From contig URFU01000010.1 in assembly GCA_900547125.1 (NCBI GenBank), forward strand, positions 1 through 29,255: a DNA stretch of 29,255 bases, in the 5' to 3' direction. The DNA comes from an uncultured Collinsella sp. Its GTDB lineage: Bacteria; Actinomycetota; Coriobacteriia; Coriobacteriales; Coriobacteriaceae. Position 1 is the stretch's first letter. Each line of letters opens with the position of its first letter. Below are positions 12,691-20,831 of the stretch, piece by piece. Both the position numbers and the translations under genes were made by a program. Below the pieces are notes generated by a model that had not been told where the DNA came from, made no database searches, and saw only the letters and a program-made list of their open reading frames with translations.

Positions 12691-14394
12691 CTACCCCAGC
12701 AGGCTCAATCCCACGGAGACAAACGCCAGGATAACGCCGACGATGGACTCGCCGCCCAGCAGGCCGCTGGCAACGACCAGGCCCTGCTCCTGGAAGGCGG
12801 CGTCCTTGGCAGCCTTTTCCTCGTCCGAAAGACCTGCCTCGGCGTCTCGGTGTGCGGCCCACTTGTCGTAGGCGAGCTTGACACAGGAGCCCAAGAAGGC
12901 CGTGAGCGACATGTAGAACGGCAGGTACACGCCCAGACCGATCATCATGGCCGGAATGCCGAGCCAGTACATGACGATGCCGGCGATAAAGCCGCCTGCG
13001 AACCACGGCACGCTCGGGATGCCCGAGACCATGGTGGCGACCACGCTTGCCTGCGCGGCAACGAAGCTCTTGTCGGGGCCAAAGGCGTCCGGACCATAGG
13101 CAGTGACGAGCGCGACCATGACGGCGGCAGCGACCAGGGCGCCCACGATGCCGCCGATGGCCTGGCCGATCCACTGCGCACGCGGGTTGGTGCCCAGCAC
13201 GGCGCCGGCCTTAAAGTCGTTCATGACGTCGCCCGCAAGGCCGCACGCCACGGCCACGATGCCGGCGATGAAGAACAGCTTGACCTGCGCGAGCTGCGCG
13301 AAGGCAGCCACGATGAGCATGACGATGAGGCCGAAGATCTCCATGGGGTCGATACCCGTCTGGCCGCAGCTCTGCGCGCTCATGATGGTGGTGACAAAGG
13401 TGAACAGCGTGACGATGACGGCCGGAACGGGGCCAAGGTCGAGCACGATGGCGATGATCACGGCGATGGCGGCAGCGCCCAGGCCGATGATACCGGCGTC
13501 GAGCTTAAGGGAGCCCGAGATGAGCGACTGCTCGTCGGTGTCGGTGGAGCTGTCGGCGGCGAGGCCGCGGACGATACCGGCGACCTGCGGCAGGATGTCC
13601 TTGAGAACGACGGCGACGCCAAAGCCCATCATGAGGCCCATACCCAGGGACTTAACAATGCCCTGTGCGGTCATAACGTCAAACAGACCGGCAGCGGTGC
13701 CGCCGACAATGATGCCAAAGTTGCCCAGCAGCGCGCCGGCAAACCAGAACGCGACGGGGGCGAAGCCCACCAAAAAGCCGATGGACAGCAACATGGGCGA
13801 GTTATAGATGGCAAAGGTCACGCCGGGGATATTGAGCGTACACAGCATGCTGGGCACAATGCCCAGAGCGTCGCGCAGCACGCTGTAGATGCCGGCGATG
13901 GCCATGGAGCCAAAGAGCTGCTTGCCGGTCTTGCCGCCGGCCTCGGTCGCGCGCAGGGTCTGAGCTGCGGCGTTGCCAGTGGGGAACTCAAGCGCGGCGT
14001 CCACGATAAAGTGACGGTGGATGAGTGCCGTGGCCAGCAGGCCTAGGATAGTGCCGGCGAGTGCCACGATAAACATGTCGAGCCAACTGATCTGGTCGGC
14101 ATAGCCCAGCATCCAGGCGCCCGGGATAGTAAACGCCAGACCGCCAGCGACCATGGCGCCTGCGGACATGATGGTGTGGGTGACGTTGGCCTCGTTGAGG
14201 CTGGCGTTGCCCATGAGCTTCAGGAAGAACAGCGAAATGACGGCAGCGAAAATGATCGGCCAGGGGAGGGCGCCCATCTTGAGGGCGGTGTAGGCCGAGC
14301 TTGCCGTGATGATCACGCAGCCAAGGACGCCGATGACGACGCCGCGCAGCGTGAGTTGCCCGCGCATCGAAGCGCGGTTCGAGGGATTGCTCAT
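12691..14394 (-). CDS. OPT family oligopeptide/metal-chelate transporter
   Basis: This is a 567-residue polytopic membrane protein with about 14 hydrophobic stretches. The beginning, with RGVVIGVLGCVIITASSAYTALKMG (residues about 17-41) followed by PWPIIFAAVI, is typical of bacterial OPT proteins, as are the NEANVTHTIMSAG segment near residue 68 and NAAAQTLRATEAGGK near residue 145. OPT members are proton-coupled importers of peptides or metal chelates; the substrate here is unknown. AAAGGAG precedes the ATG. Its leader holds a strong hairpin (14419-14457), and the gene ends in a good terminator, so it is monocistronic. It faces coaX divergently across a 190-bp gap with a palindrome. Confidence 0.9.
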   Translation of the reverse strand: MSNPSNRASMRGQLTLRGVVIGVLGCVIITASSAYTALKMGALPWPIIFAAVISLFFLKLMGNASLNEANVTHTIMSAGAMVAGGLAFTIPGAWMLGYADQISWLDMFIVALAGTILGLLATALIHRHFIVDAALEFPTGNAAAQTLRATEAGGKTGKQLFGSMAIAGIYSVLRDALGIVPSMLCTLNIPGVTFAIYNSPMLLSIGFLVGFAPVAFWFAGALLGNFGIIVGGTAAGLFDVMTAQGIVKSLGMGLMMGFGVAVVLKDILPQVAGIVRGLAADSSTDTDEQSLISGSLKLDAGIIGLGAAAIAVIIAIVLDLGPVPAVIVTLFTFVTTIMSAQSCGQTGIDPMEIFGLIVMLIVAAFAQLAQVKLFFIAGIVAVACGLAGDVMNDFKAGAVLGTNPRAQWIGQAIGGIVGALVAAAVMVALVTAYGPDAFGPDKSFVAAQASVVATMVSGIPSVPWFAGGFIAGIVMYWLGIPAMMIGLGVYLPFYMSLTAFLGSCVKLAYDKWAAHRDAEAGLSDEEKAAKDAAFQEQGLVVASGLLGGESIVGVILAFVSVGLSLLG

Positions 14395-14418
14395 ATAAAA
14401 CTCCTTTGCGTATATCCG

Positions 14419-14457
14419 CTTCCCCCGGGAGCGCCGTTACGGATACGGCGCGGGAAG
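14419..14457 (-). promoter_or_regulatory. Strong leader hairpin upstream of the OPT gene
   Basis: In the minus-strand RNA, CTTCCC-GCGCCGT pairs with ACGGCGC and GGGAAG, giving 7 + 6 perfect pairs interrupted by a 6-base bulge. The stem ends about 12 bases before the ribosome site AAGGAG. No T-run follows. It may control translation or stability; no riboswitch class was recognised. Confidence 0.6.
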
Positions 14458-14518
14458 TCGGGTTACCAAGGGCCGCCGCGTGAGCTCGCGCGCGACCGCG
14501 CACCAGTATAGCCGCAAG

Positions 14519-14540
14519 CTAGTCATTTTGGGATGACTGG
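14519..14540. promoter_or_regulatory. Palindrome in the OPT-coaX divergent region
   Basis: AGTCAT (14521-14526) and ATGACT (14533-14538) are perfect arms around TTTGGG, extended by one C-G and one G-T pair. The right arm lies at the expected -35 position of a coaX promoter whose -10 would be TATACT (14554-14559). It is operator-like. Confidence 0.5.
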
Positions 14541-14586
14541 TTTAGGTAGGCGATATACTGCTGGGCAGACGAAAGGAGCGCCGACG

Positions 14587-15438
14587 ATGCTTAATGGGTG
14601 CGCATATATATTGACGGTCGATGTGGGCAACACGTTCATTCGCTTTGGCCTGTTTGCAGAGGATTCGGCCGCGGCGCAGGAATGTCCGCTTGCGACGTGC
14701 GAGATCACCACGCCGTCGAGCATCACAGCAGACGAGGCGCGCATGCGTCTCGTGCAGGTCATGGCCGCACTGGCGGCCGATGCGGGCATGCCCGGCGCGC
14801 TCGTTCCTGCAGCTGCAGTGCTGAGCTGTGTGGTCCCGGTGCTCGAGCGCCCGTGGAAGGCGGCACTTTCCCGTACCTGCACGGGGCGCGTGCTCGCGGT
14901 GGGGCCGGGGCTTAAGACCGGCATGCCTGTGCACTACGACGATCCGGCCGAGATCGGCCCCGATCGCATCGCCGATGCCGTGGCGGCCCGCGCCGTCTAC
15001 GGCTCGCCGTGCATTGTGATCGACCTGGGTACGACGACCAATATCGAGGTCATCGACGCGCACGGTACCTTTGTCGGCGGCGTTATCGCGCCAGGCCTGG
15101 CCCTCGGCGCCCGCTCGCTTTCGGCGGCAGCAGCGCGCCTGCCCCAGGTTGAGCCCTCGGCGCCGACACACGTCATCGGCCGCAACACGCGCGAGGCCAT
15201 GCGCTCGGGTGTGGTTTTGGGCGAGGTGGCGCGCATCGACGGCATGCTCGACATGGTGCTTGCCGAGATGCGTGCGACCAAGGCCGCGGGGGAGGGCAAC
15301 GTGCCCATCGTCATTACCGGCGACGATGCCGAGGCGCTTGCGGCGCTGGTCGGCCATAGCCTGACGGTCGATGATGCGCTGACGCTGCGGGGTCTCGCCG
15401 AGCTCTACCACATCAACCAAAAGCCCCGTCGCGCGTAG
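14587..15438 (+). CDS. coaX: Type III pantothenate kinase
   Basis: This is a 283-residue ASKHA-fold kinase that phosphorylates pantothenate, the first step of coenzyme A synthesis, in the cytosol. Visible motifs are DVGNT at residues 12-16 (ATP phosphate loop), IGPDRIADAVAA near 123-134 with the catalytic aspartate at 126, DLGTTT at 146-151, and GGVIAPG at 164-170. Type III enzymes need a monovalent cation and are not inhibited by CoA. ATG 14587 follows AAAGGAG at 14572-14578; an upstream frame extension to 14533 would overlap the promoter. The length is slightly above the usual 250-260, mainly from Ala-rich loops. It is followed by a hairpin and then the dCMP deaminase gene with its own promoter. 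Confidence 0.92.
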   Translation: MLNGCAYILTVDVGNTFIRFGLFAEDSAAAQECPLATCEITTPSSITADEARMRLVQVMAALAADAGMPGALVPAAAVLSCVVPVLERPWKAALSRTCTGRVLAVGPGLKTGMPVHYDDPAEIGPDRIADAVAARAVYGSPCIVIDLGTTTNIEVIDAHGTFVGGVIAPGLALGARSLSAAAARLPQVEPSAPTHVIGRNTREAMRSGVVLGEVARIDGMLDMVLAEMRATKAAGEGNVPIVITGDDAEALAALVGHSLTVDDALTLRGLAELYHINQKPRRA

Positions 15439-15469
15439 GGCGAGGAGCTGGTGGGATAAGCGCCCCTAC
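15435..15469 (+). terminator. Hairpin overlapping the coaX stop codon
   Basis: GTAGGGCG (15435-15442) pairs with CGCCCCTAC (15461-15469) with one bulged C. The TAG stop is inside the left arm. No T-run follows, so it is a weak or Rho-assisted terminator, or an mRNA 3'-end stabiliser. Confidence 0.4.
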
Positions 15470-15480
15470 CTTCCACCTGC

Positions 15481-15486
15481 TACAAT
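15481..15486 (+). promoter_or_regulatory. -10 box of the dCMP deaminase gene
   Basis: TACAAT lies 35 bases before the ATG. The same hexamer marks the HAD gene promoter at 2688. No clear -35 hexamer is present at 16-18 bp. Confidence 0.4.
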
Positions 15487-15520
15487 GGGTCAAACTATTG
15501 CAATTTCGGAGGTGTCTGCC

Positions 15521-16045
15521 ATGTCGGACGATCTTCATCAAACCGCGTCGGGCAAGCGCCGCGACGTCATTAGCTGGGACGAGTTCTTTATGAGCGTGGC
15601 CATTGCCGCGCAGCGCCGCAGCAAGGACCCCAACACGCAGGTGGGCGCGTGCATCGCCAACACCAACCACCGCATCCTTTCGGTGGGTTACAACGGCACG
15701 CCCTCGGCACTCAACGATGACTTTTTCCCGTGGGGAACGAGCGATGACCCGTTGCAGGACAAGCACAACTACGTGGTGCATGCCGAGGCAAACGCCGTGC
15801 TCAACTACCGTGGCTCGCTCAAAGACCTTGAGGGTTCCACGGTCTACGTTACGCTGTTCCCGTGCCACGACTGCGCCAAGATCCTGGCGCAGGTGGGCGT
15901 GGGCGAGGTCGTCTACCTGGACAATAAGTATGCCGACACCGATGACGGCCGTATCAGCCGGCGCATTCTCGACTCCTGCGGCATCAGCTACCGCCAGGTT
16001 ATCGTCGATGTCCAGATTGGTACCGTGGGACAAGCTCAGCAGTAA
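15521..16045 (+). CDS. Deoxycytidylate (dCMP) deaminase, ComEB-like
   Basis: This is a 174-residue zinc enzyme that deaminates dCMP to dUMP and so feeds thymidylate synthesis. The zinc and proton-shuttle motif HAEAN is at residues 88-92 and PCHDCAK at 114-120, as in the dCMP deaminase/ComEB family. The N-terminal SWDEFFMSVAIAAQRRSKDPNTQVGA block is also characteristic. ATG 15521 follows GGAGGTG (15508-15514) at 6 bases; a frame extension to 15485 would include the -10 region. The gene is flanked by hairpins and appears monocistronic. Confusion with riboflavin deaminases is unlikely because the NTQVGACI spacing and the length fit dCMP deaminase. Confidence 0.93.
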   Translation: MSDDLHQTASGKRRDVISWDEFFMSVAIAAQRRSKDPNTQVGACIANTNHRILSVGYNGTPSALNDDFFPWGTSDDPLQDKHNYVVHAEANAVLNYRGSLKDLEGSTVYVTLFPCHDCAKILAQVGVGEVVYLDNKYADTDDGRISRRILDSCGISYRQVIVDVQIGTVGQAQQ

Positions 16046-16047
16046 TA

Positions 16048-16076
16048 TGCGTTGTCGCTATCTGGCGACGAACGCA
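16048..16076 (+). terminator. Hairpin just after the dCMP deaminase stop
   Basis: TGCGTT-GTCGC (16048-16058) pairs with GCGAC-G-AACGCA (16065-16076), giving 11 pairs with one bulged G. It begins 2 bases after the stop. No T-run follows; termination may be inefficient. Confidence 0.45.
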
Positions 16077-16178
16077 GCTCAAAGAGCCCCGTCCCAAATT
16101 GACTACTCGTGAAAGTCGCGTCTGCGCGCATGGACGGCTCGTGAGCGGGTACATGGCTGTAGTAACATAGCTTCTGTC

Positions 16179-16194
16179 CGCGGGCGTGCCCGCG
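16179..16194 (+). promoter_or_regulatory. Leader hairpin of the NifU-like gene
   Basis: CGCGGGC-GT-GCCCGCG is a perfect 7-bp stem placed 10 bases before the AAAGGAG ribosome site. It may insulate the site or stabilise the mRNA. Confidence 0.4.
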
Positions 16195-16216
16195 ATAATG
16201 TGAGAAAGGAGCCACT

Positions 16217-16495
16217 GTGGCTGTTAACGAAGAGCTGCTTAAGAAGGTTCTTGAAGAGATTCGCCCCAACCTGCAGGCCGACGGCGGCGATATGGAGTAT
16301 GTGGGCGTCGACGACGAGGGCGTCGTTAAGCTGGAACTGCAGGGCGCTTGCGCCGGCTGTCCCATGAGCTCGCTGACCCTTTCCATGGGTATCGAGCGCA
16401 TCCTGAAGGAGCACGTGCCCGGCGTTACCCGCGTCGAGCAGGTCAATGCTTCCGGCGAGGCCGAGGACCTGTACGACGAGTACGCGCCGTTCTAA
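16217..16495 (+). CDS. NifU C-terminal-domain iron-sulfur scaffold protein
   Basis: This is a 92-residue stand-alone NifU-like domain. It starts with GTG, 6 bases after AAAGGAG. The family signature is present: RPNLQADGGDMEYVG (residues 16-30) and the cluster-binding GACAGCPMSS with Cys-45 and Cys-48. Such proteins hold a labile [4Fe-4S] cluster across a dimer and pass it to apo-enzymes. In this genome the cluster-rich activase at 4857 would be one possible client, but there is no genetic linkage. It has an acidic C-terminal tail ending DEYAPF. No other suf or isc gene is in the window. Confidence 0.92.
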   Translation: MAVNEELLKKVLEEIRPNLQADGGDMEYVGVDDEGVVKLELQGACAGCPMSSLTLSMGIERILKEHVPGVTRVEQVNASGEAEDLYDEYAPF

Positions 16496-16506
16496 GATGC
16501 GAAAGC

Positions 16507-16577
16507 TGCGGACGGTACGCTCCGCATAGACGTTACGTCCAAATATGCGGCTGCGAGCGCAAGGCCCGCGGCCGCAT
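16507..16577 (+). terminator. Two consecutive hairpins after the NifU-like gene
   Basis: TGCGGA (16507-16512) pairs with TCCGCA (16521-16526). ATGCGGC (16545-16551) pairs with GCCGCAT (16571-16577), followed by TTG only. The pair probably marks the end of the nifU-like transcript, with imperfect termination into lgt. Confidence 0.45.
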
Positions 16578-16604
16578 TTGTATGTAGGGAGCAGGGGGAT
16601 CGAT

Positions 16605-17426
16605 ATGCTCAACGACCTCTACCATATGCTTGACCCCGTTGCGATCTCGGCGGGCCCCATCACGATCTACTGGTACGGTCTGGCCTATGTGGTCGGCGCC
16701 CTGCTCACGGCGGTCGTTATGTACCGCACGCAGCGTCGTTGGGGCTTCGACATCACGATCGATGACCTGACGAGCGTCGTGGTCGGTGCGGTCTTTGGCC
16801 TTATTATCGGCGCGCGCCTGTTTTACGTCGTCTTTTACGGTGATGGCTACTATTTGGCCCACCCGCTCGAGATCTTTGCCACCAACGAGGGAGGCATGAG
16901 CTTCCACGGTGGCCTGGTGGGCGGCATCTTGGGCGGCATCATCGTGTGCCGCATGTACAAGCTCGACGCCTGGACTTTGGCAGACCTCGCGGTCATCGGT
17001 GCTCCGCTGGCCCTGTGCCTGGGGCGCTGCGCCAACTTTGTCAACGGCGAGCTGTGGGGCAAGCCGACCGATCTGCCCTGGGGCGTGATCTTTGGCGGCA
17101 CCGCGGGCGATATACCGCGTCATCCTTCTCAGCTCTATGAGGCATTCCTAGAGGGCGTCGTGCTCTTCTGTATTTTGCAGGTGCTCAGCCGCAAAAAGCC
17201 GCTGCTGCCCCAGGGTACGTTTATGGGCGTGTTCGTGATGGGGTACGGCATCGTCCGCTTTCTCGTTGAGTTCGTGCGCGTGCCCGATGCCCAGTTGGGT
17301 TATCTGCTGGGCGGCGTCATCACCATGGGTCAGCTACTGAGCCTGCCGCTCGTGATCGCCGGTCTGGCGCTCATCATCTTCGCCCGTCGCCGCAACCAGC
17401 CCCAGCGCATCTACCTCGACGCCTAA
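16605..17426 (+). CDS. lgt: Prolipoprotein diacylglyceryl transferase
   Basis: This is a 273-residue seven-helix membrane enzyme that transfers diacylglycerol from phosphatidylglycerol to the lipobox cysteine of prolipoproteins. Visible signature stretches are IIGARLFYVVFYG (67-79), GGMSFHGGLVGG (96-107), the Lgt family motif GRCANFVNGELWG (140-152) and RHPSQLYEA. ATG 16605 has only a G-rich stretch (AGCAGGGGG) ahead, a moderate ribosome site; earlier frame codons are an Arg-rich extension over the preceding hairpin and are unlikely. It is followed 8 bases later by a palindromic repeat. Confidence 0.95.
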   Translation: MLNDLYHMLDPVAISAGPITIYWYGLAYVVGALLTAVVMYRTQRRWGFDITIDDLTSVVVGAVFGLIIGARLFYVVFYGDGYYLAHPLEIFATNEGGMSFHGGLVGGILGGIIVCRMYKLDAWTLADLAVIGAPLALCLGRCANFVNGELWGKPTDLPWGVIFGGTAGDIPRHPSQLYEAFLEGVVLFCILQVLSRKKPLLPQGTFMGVFVMGYGIVRFLVEFVRVPDAQLGYLLGGVITMGQLLSLPLVIAGLALIIFARRRNQPQRIYLDA

Positions 17427-17434
17427 CCACCAAA

Positions 17435-17469
17435 ACCACCACAAAGGGGACAGGCACCTTTGTGGTGGT
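17435..17469. repeat. GGGGACAGG-core palindrome, copy 5
   Basis: ACCACCACAAAGG (17435-17447) pairs exactly with 17457-17469 around GGACAGGCA. The arms are unlike those of copies 1 and 2, but the AAAGGGGACAG core is the same. It starts 9 bases after the lgt stop. Confidence 0.85.
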
Positions 17470-17509
17470 CTTGCCGAGTTTGATAGGTTTCTAGAAAGGC
17501 TTTCGGACT

Positions 17510-19693
17510 GTGAAGGATTCCGACCTCTCCACAACGGCTGCGCGCGACGCTGCCCGCATCGTCTGGTTTAAGCGCTACCCCGCCAAGCAGACGCTCATCG
17601 CATTTTTGCTCGCGCTGTTGGCGACCACGGCGTTTTCCATCGATCCCGCCCCGGTGTCGAGCAACGCAGTCTTGGCAATTGACCCCAAAGCCTCGGGCAT
17701 GCTGTACGTGTGCTACGAGGTGCTCCTCTCGTTTGCCGGCCATACCGACGCGGTCATGCTGCTTGCGCTTGCCTGCCTGCTCACGCTGCCGTTTCGCTAC
17801 GTATTCTTTGGCCGCGGCGACGCCTGGCGTCCCTCGGTGATCCTTCCGTCGCTGTTCTTTGCCGTCTGCATGGTGTTTGGCCGCAGCTACGACCTCACCG
17901 ATTCGGCCGAGATCGTGCTCGGCGACAAGGCCCGCATTATCTGTGCCTGGATAGGCGGTGCGGGCTGGATGCTCTTGGCGGTCGTTGCCTTCTATCTGGC
18001 TTTTGAGTGTCTAGATTGGCTGAGCTCTCGGCGCATTCCGTTTTCTGAAGCGCACTTTGGCCGCGTATGGCGTGTGGCTCACGCCGTGCTCTCGGTCCAT
18101 CCCTTTGCCGGGCCCTTCCTGGTGCTTATGGTCGCCTGGGCGCCCACGCTCATCGCTTCGCTGCCCGGCCTTTTTATGGGAGATACGGGTGCGCAGATTC
18201 GCCAGTGGTTCAACTACCCCAACGGCACGAGTGACTACCTGTGTCTGCTCAATCCCAATGTGCTGCTCAACGGACATCACCCCGTGGTGCATACGGCTAT
18301 CATCGGTTCGTGCGTCCAGCTGGGGCTTTCACTGTTCAACAGCGCCAACGCAGGTCTTGCCATCTACACCTGCGCTCAGTTCGTCATTACGGCCGCCTGC
18401 ATGGCCTATTCCATCTCGTCGCTGCGCAAGCTGGGCGTGAGCCTGCCGGTCCGCGGCGTAATCCTGCTGTTCTTTGTGTTTATGCCCATGTTCTCCAACT
18501 ACGCGGCCTTGCTTACCAAAGACGTGCTGTTTGCCGACGCGTTTTTGGTGCTGTTGGTGCAGACCGTGAAGCTCGTGGCCTGCGGCCTGCCCCGTCGCGA
18601 TGCCAATGTCGAGCGTGCAGGCGAACAGAGGCCTGTGCTCTTTGCGCGCCACGCCTGGCTGCTGCTCGCTCTGGGCGCCATGGGTTCCACGTTTCTCCGC
18701 AACGGCGGCCTGGTGTTTCCCTTGGCGGCATGCGTAATCGCGACGGCGGTTTGCGCATGGGACGCACATGTGGCTCGCCGTGCGGCCAAGCAGGCTAGTG
18801 CTGCGCCTTCGGGCGCCATCCCGCGTTTCCGCTGGGTGGGAGTTCTTGCGGTGCTTGCACTCTGCCTTGCCTCTAACATGTACTTCACCAAGGTCTTTAT
18901 GCCGGCGCACGACATTACGCCTGGTTCCAAGCGCGAAATCCTCTCGATTCCGTTCCAGCAGACGGCTCGTTTCGTCCAAAAGCACGACGGCCTCAACTCG
19001 GGCGTCAACCCCACGGTTAAGGAGGACGGCACCATCGTGGAGGCTCCTTGCGACGGCTTGGTGACCGACGAAGAGCGTGCCGTGATCGACCGTGTGCTCA
19101 AGTACGAGAATCTGGGCCGCCGTTATAACCCGGATAAGTCGGACGCCGTCAAAAATTGCTTTAACGAGTACGCCTCGCAGGAGGACATCCAGGCCTATTT
19201 TGAGGTGTGGGCTCAGATGTTCAAAAAGGATCCCGAGTGCTATATCTCGGCGCTCATCAATAACTACTACGGCTACTTTTATCCGAGTGCCCGCGATGCG
19301 TGGGTTTACAGCACGGCGCGCAGTGCCGAGATTATGGCAAAGCCCGATAACCTCAAGTACTTCGACTTCCATCCGGTCGATAGCAAGGTTGTGCGCTGGT
19401 GCGACCACCTGATCAACCTGTACCGCGTGGCAGTACAACGCATCCCGTTTATCTCGCTCGCCATGAGCTCGGCCACCTATGTGTGGATCATGATCGCCGT
19501 GGTGGTCTATCTGCTACGTCGTCATTCGTGGCGCGGGCTGGCCATTTGGGTGCCGCTGCTGGGCGTGCTCGCCGTGTGCCTGATTGGTCCGTGCAACGGC
19601 TCGACCTACATGCGCTACCTGTACCCGGTTATCGCCTGCATGCCCTTTGCCATCGGCGCCACCATCACCCGCAGCGACCTCCTCTGGTCCTAA
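17510..19693 (+). CDS. Large polytopic membrane protein, possibly DUF6020/GT-C-like
   Basis: This is a 727-residue protein with roughly 12-14 hydrophobic segments and a soluble, probably extracytoplasmic C-terminal stretch (about residues 465-640) before the last helices. Start GTG 17510 follows AAAGG at about 11 bases. Motifs of interest are FMGDTGAQIRQWFNY and, about 30 residues later, LNGHHPVVHT, located between membrane segments. Acidic and His residues in such first loops are typical of GT-C glycosyltransferases, which use lipid-linked sugars. I recall similar proteins under DUF6020 but cannot confirm membership. Position next to lgt may suggest an envelope role. It has no recognisable signal peptide apart from TM1. 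Confidence 0.7.
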   Translation: MKDSDLSTTAARDAARIVWFKRYPAKQTLIAFLLALLATTAFSIDPAPVSSNAVLAIDPKASGMLYVCYEVLLSFAGHTDAVMLLALACLLTLPFRYVFFGRGDAWRPSVILPSLFFAVCMVFGRSYDLTDSAEIVLGDKARIICAWIGGAGWMLLAVVAFYLAFECLDWLSSRRIPFSEAHFGRVWRVAHAVLSVHPFAGPFLVLMVAWAPTLIASLPGLFMGDTGAQIRQWFNYPNGTSDYLCLLNPNVLLNGHHPVVHTAIIGSCVQLGLSLFNSANAGLAIYTCAQFVITAACMAYSISSLRKLGVSLPVRGVILLFFVFMPMFSNYAALLTKDVLFADAFLVLLVQTVKLVACGLPRRDANVERAGEQRPVLFARHAWLLLALGAMGSTFLRNGGLVFPLAACVIATAVCAWDAHVARRAAKQASAAPSGAIPRFRWVGVLAVLALCLASNMYFTKVFMPAHDITPGSKREILSIPFQQTARFVQKHDGLNSGVNPTVKEDGTIVEAPCDGLVTDEERAVIDRVLKYENLGRRYNPDKSDAVKNCFNEYASQEDIQAYFEVWAQMFKKDPECYISALINNYYGYFYPSARDAWVYSTARSAEIMAKPDNLKYFDFHPVDSKVVRWCDHLINLYRVAVQRIPFISLAMSSATYVWIMIAVVVYLLRRHSWRGLAIWVPLLGVLAVCLIGPCNGSTYMRYLYPVIACMPFAIGATITRSDLLWS

Positions 19694-19694
19694 T

Positions 19695-19727
19695 TTGGTG
19701 CATAGGGGGCAGGTTACTTTGCACCAA
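19695..19727. repeat. GGGGGCAGG-core palindrome, copy 6
   Basis: TTGGTGCA (19695-19702) pairs with TGCACCAA (19720-19727) around a middle with AGGGGGCAGG. It starts one base after the stop of the preceding gene. The arms are again unrelated to the other copies. Confidence 0.75.
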
Positions 19728-19734
19728 GGGGCTG

Positions 19735-19797
19735 TATCATCACGACGCCTTCATTTTGGGGTTTATCTCGCAGGCCAGTAGGTATATCATAACGACG
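19735..19797. repeat. Spaced direct repeat upstream of yebC
   Basis: TATCATCACGACG (19735-19747) and TATCATAACGACG (19785-19797) match at 12 of 13 and are 50 bp apart. They may be regulator half-sites or duplicated -10 regions (TATCAT). Confidence 0.4.
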
Positions 19798-19858
19798 TTT
19801 GTTTATATTGCCCGAGCATCTGCGCTGGGCTTTAGGTCGAAACCGATAGGAGACACGT

Positions 19859-20665
19859 ATGTCCGGACACTCTAAGTGGGCCACAACCAAGCATCGTAAG
19901 GGCGCGCAGGACGCCAAGCGTTCCGCCCTCTTCTCCAAGCTGCGCCGCAACATCACCGTTGCTGCCCGTCTCGGCGGCGACCCGCTGCCTGAGAACAACG
20001 CCAGCCTCGCCGCTGCTGTTGCCAAGGCCAAGGCTCAGTCCATGCCTAAGGACAAGATCAAGTCCGCTATCGATAAGGCCTTTGGTTCTGGTGCCGATGC
20101 CGCCGTCTACGAGAACATCGTGTACGAGGGCTATGGTCCCGCCGGCGTTGCCGTCTACGTCGACTGCCTGACCGACAACCGCAACCGCACCGCCGCCGAT
20201 GTCCGTTCCGCCTTCTCCCACGCTGGTGGCAACCTGGGCACCTCCGGTTCCGTCGCCTTCCAGTTTGAGCGCAAGGGCCAGATCGTCGTTGCCAAGGAGG
20301 TCCTGGACGAGAACGCCAAGAAGGAGACCATGATCGCCAACGGTGCTGCCGGTGACGAGGATGAGTTTATGATGGCGATCGCCGAGGCCGGTGGCGAGGA
20401 CTACGAGGACGCCGGCGAGGAGTGGATCGTCTGGACCGCTGCCAACGACGTCATGGCAGTTTCCAAGGCACTCGAGGAGCAGGGCATCCAGGTCAAGGGC
20501 TCCGAGACCACCATGGTCCCGACCACCCCGACCGAGGTTTCCGGTGCCGACGCCAAGAAGGTTCAGCGCCTCATCGACCGTCTTGAGGAGCTCGACGACG
20601 TCCAGGACGTCTACAGCACCATGGACATGACCGACGAGGTTATCGCTGCCCTCGAGGAGGAGTAG
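19859..20665 (+). CDS. yebC: YebC/PmpR family protein
   Basis: This is a 268-residue protein of the YebC/TACO1 family, described as a DNA-binding regulator and, more recently, as a factor that helps ribosomes through difficult proline-rich stretches. The N-terminus MSGHSKWATTKHRKGAQDAKR is the family hallmark, as are RRNITVAARLGG, the MPKDKIKSAIDKA helix, and the YEGYGPAGVAVYVDCLTDNRNRTAADVR core. It is about 20 residues longer than usual because of an acidic insert in domain 3 (about 165-190, ETMIANGAAGDEDEF onward). AGGAGA precedes the ATG. In many actinobacteria yebC lies beside ruvC; that is not so here. A strong terminator follows. Confidence 0.95.
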   Translation: MSGHSKWATTKHRKGAQDAKRSALFSKLRRNITVAARLGGDPLPENNASLAAAVAKAKAQSMPKDKIKSAIDKAFGSGADAAVYENIVYEGYGPAGVAVYVDCLTDNRNRTAADVRSAFSHAGGNLGTSGSVAFQFERKGQIVVAKEVLDENAKKETMIANGAAGDEDEFMMAIAEAGGEDYEDAGEEWIVWTAANDVMAVSKALEEQGIQVKGSETTMVPTTPTEVSGADAKKVQRLIDRLEELDDVQDVYSTMDMTDEVIAALEEE

Positions 20666-20734
20666 CGCCCGCACGGATTGAGCCGTGCATATCTGGGCAT
20701 AATGAAGCGAGCATGCAAGCCTCGTGGAATAGAT

Positions 20735-20776
20735 GAGCCGGATCCGCGTGCATGAGGCACCGGACCCGGCTCTTTT
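20735..20776 (+). terminator. Intrinsic terminator after yebC
   Basis: GAGCCGG (20735-20741) pairs with CCGGCTC (20766-20772). The inner stem TCCG-CGTGC/GGCAC-CGGA also pairs nearly fully, and four T follow. The last T is shared with a TATAAT box. Confidence 0.92.
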
Positions 20777-20781
20777 ATAAT
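20776..20781 (+). promoter_or_regulatory. Consensus -10 box for the amaP-asp23 operon
   Basis: A perfect TATAAT lies directly behind the yebC terminator stem and 51 bases before amaP. No TTGACA-like box is seen 16-18 bp upstream, where the terminator stem sits, so an activator or alternative sigma factor may be needed. Confidence 0.5.
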
Positions 20782-20831
20782 GATGCGAATCGTTTTGCAT
20801 TCTGTGGATTGAGATTTGAAGGGAGCGCTGC

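Noticed and set aside
12598..14046. A 482-codon plus-strand frame opposite the OPT gene
   Set aside because: Its composition is dominated by His/Asp/Gly/Ala as expected from antisense of membrane-helix codons, there is no ribosome site, and it runs across the OPT terminator.
18329..19438. A 369-codon minus-strand frame within the large membrane protein gene
   Set aside because: It is antisense shadow; no ribosome site, no recognisable domain, and the plus-strand frame is hydrophobic and continuous.
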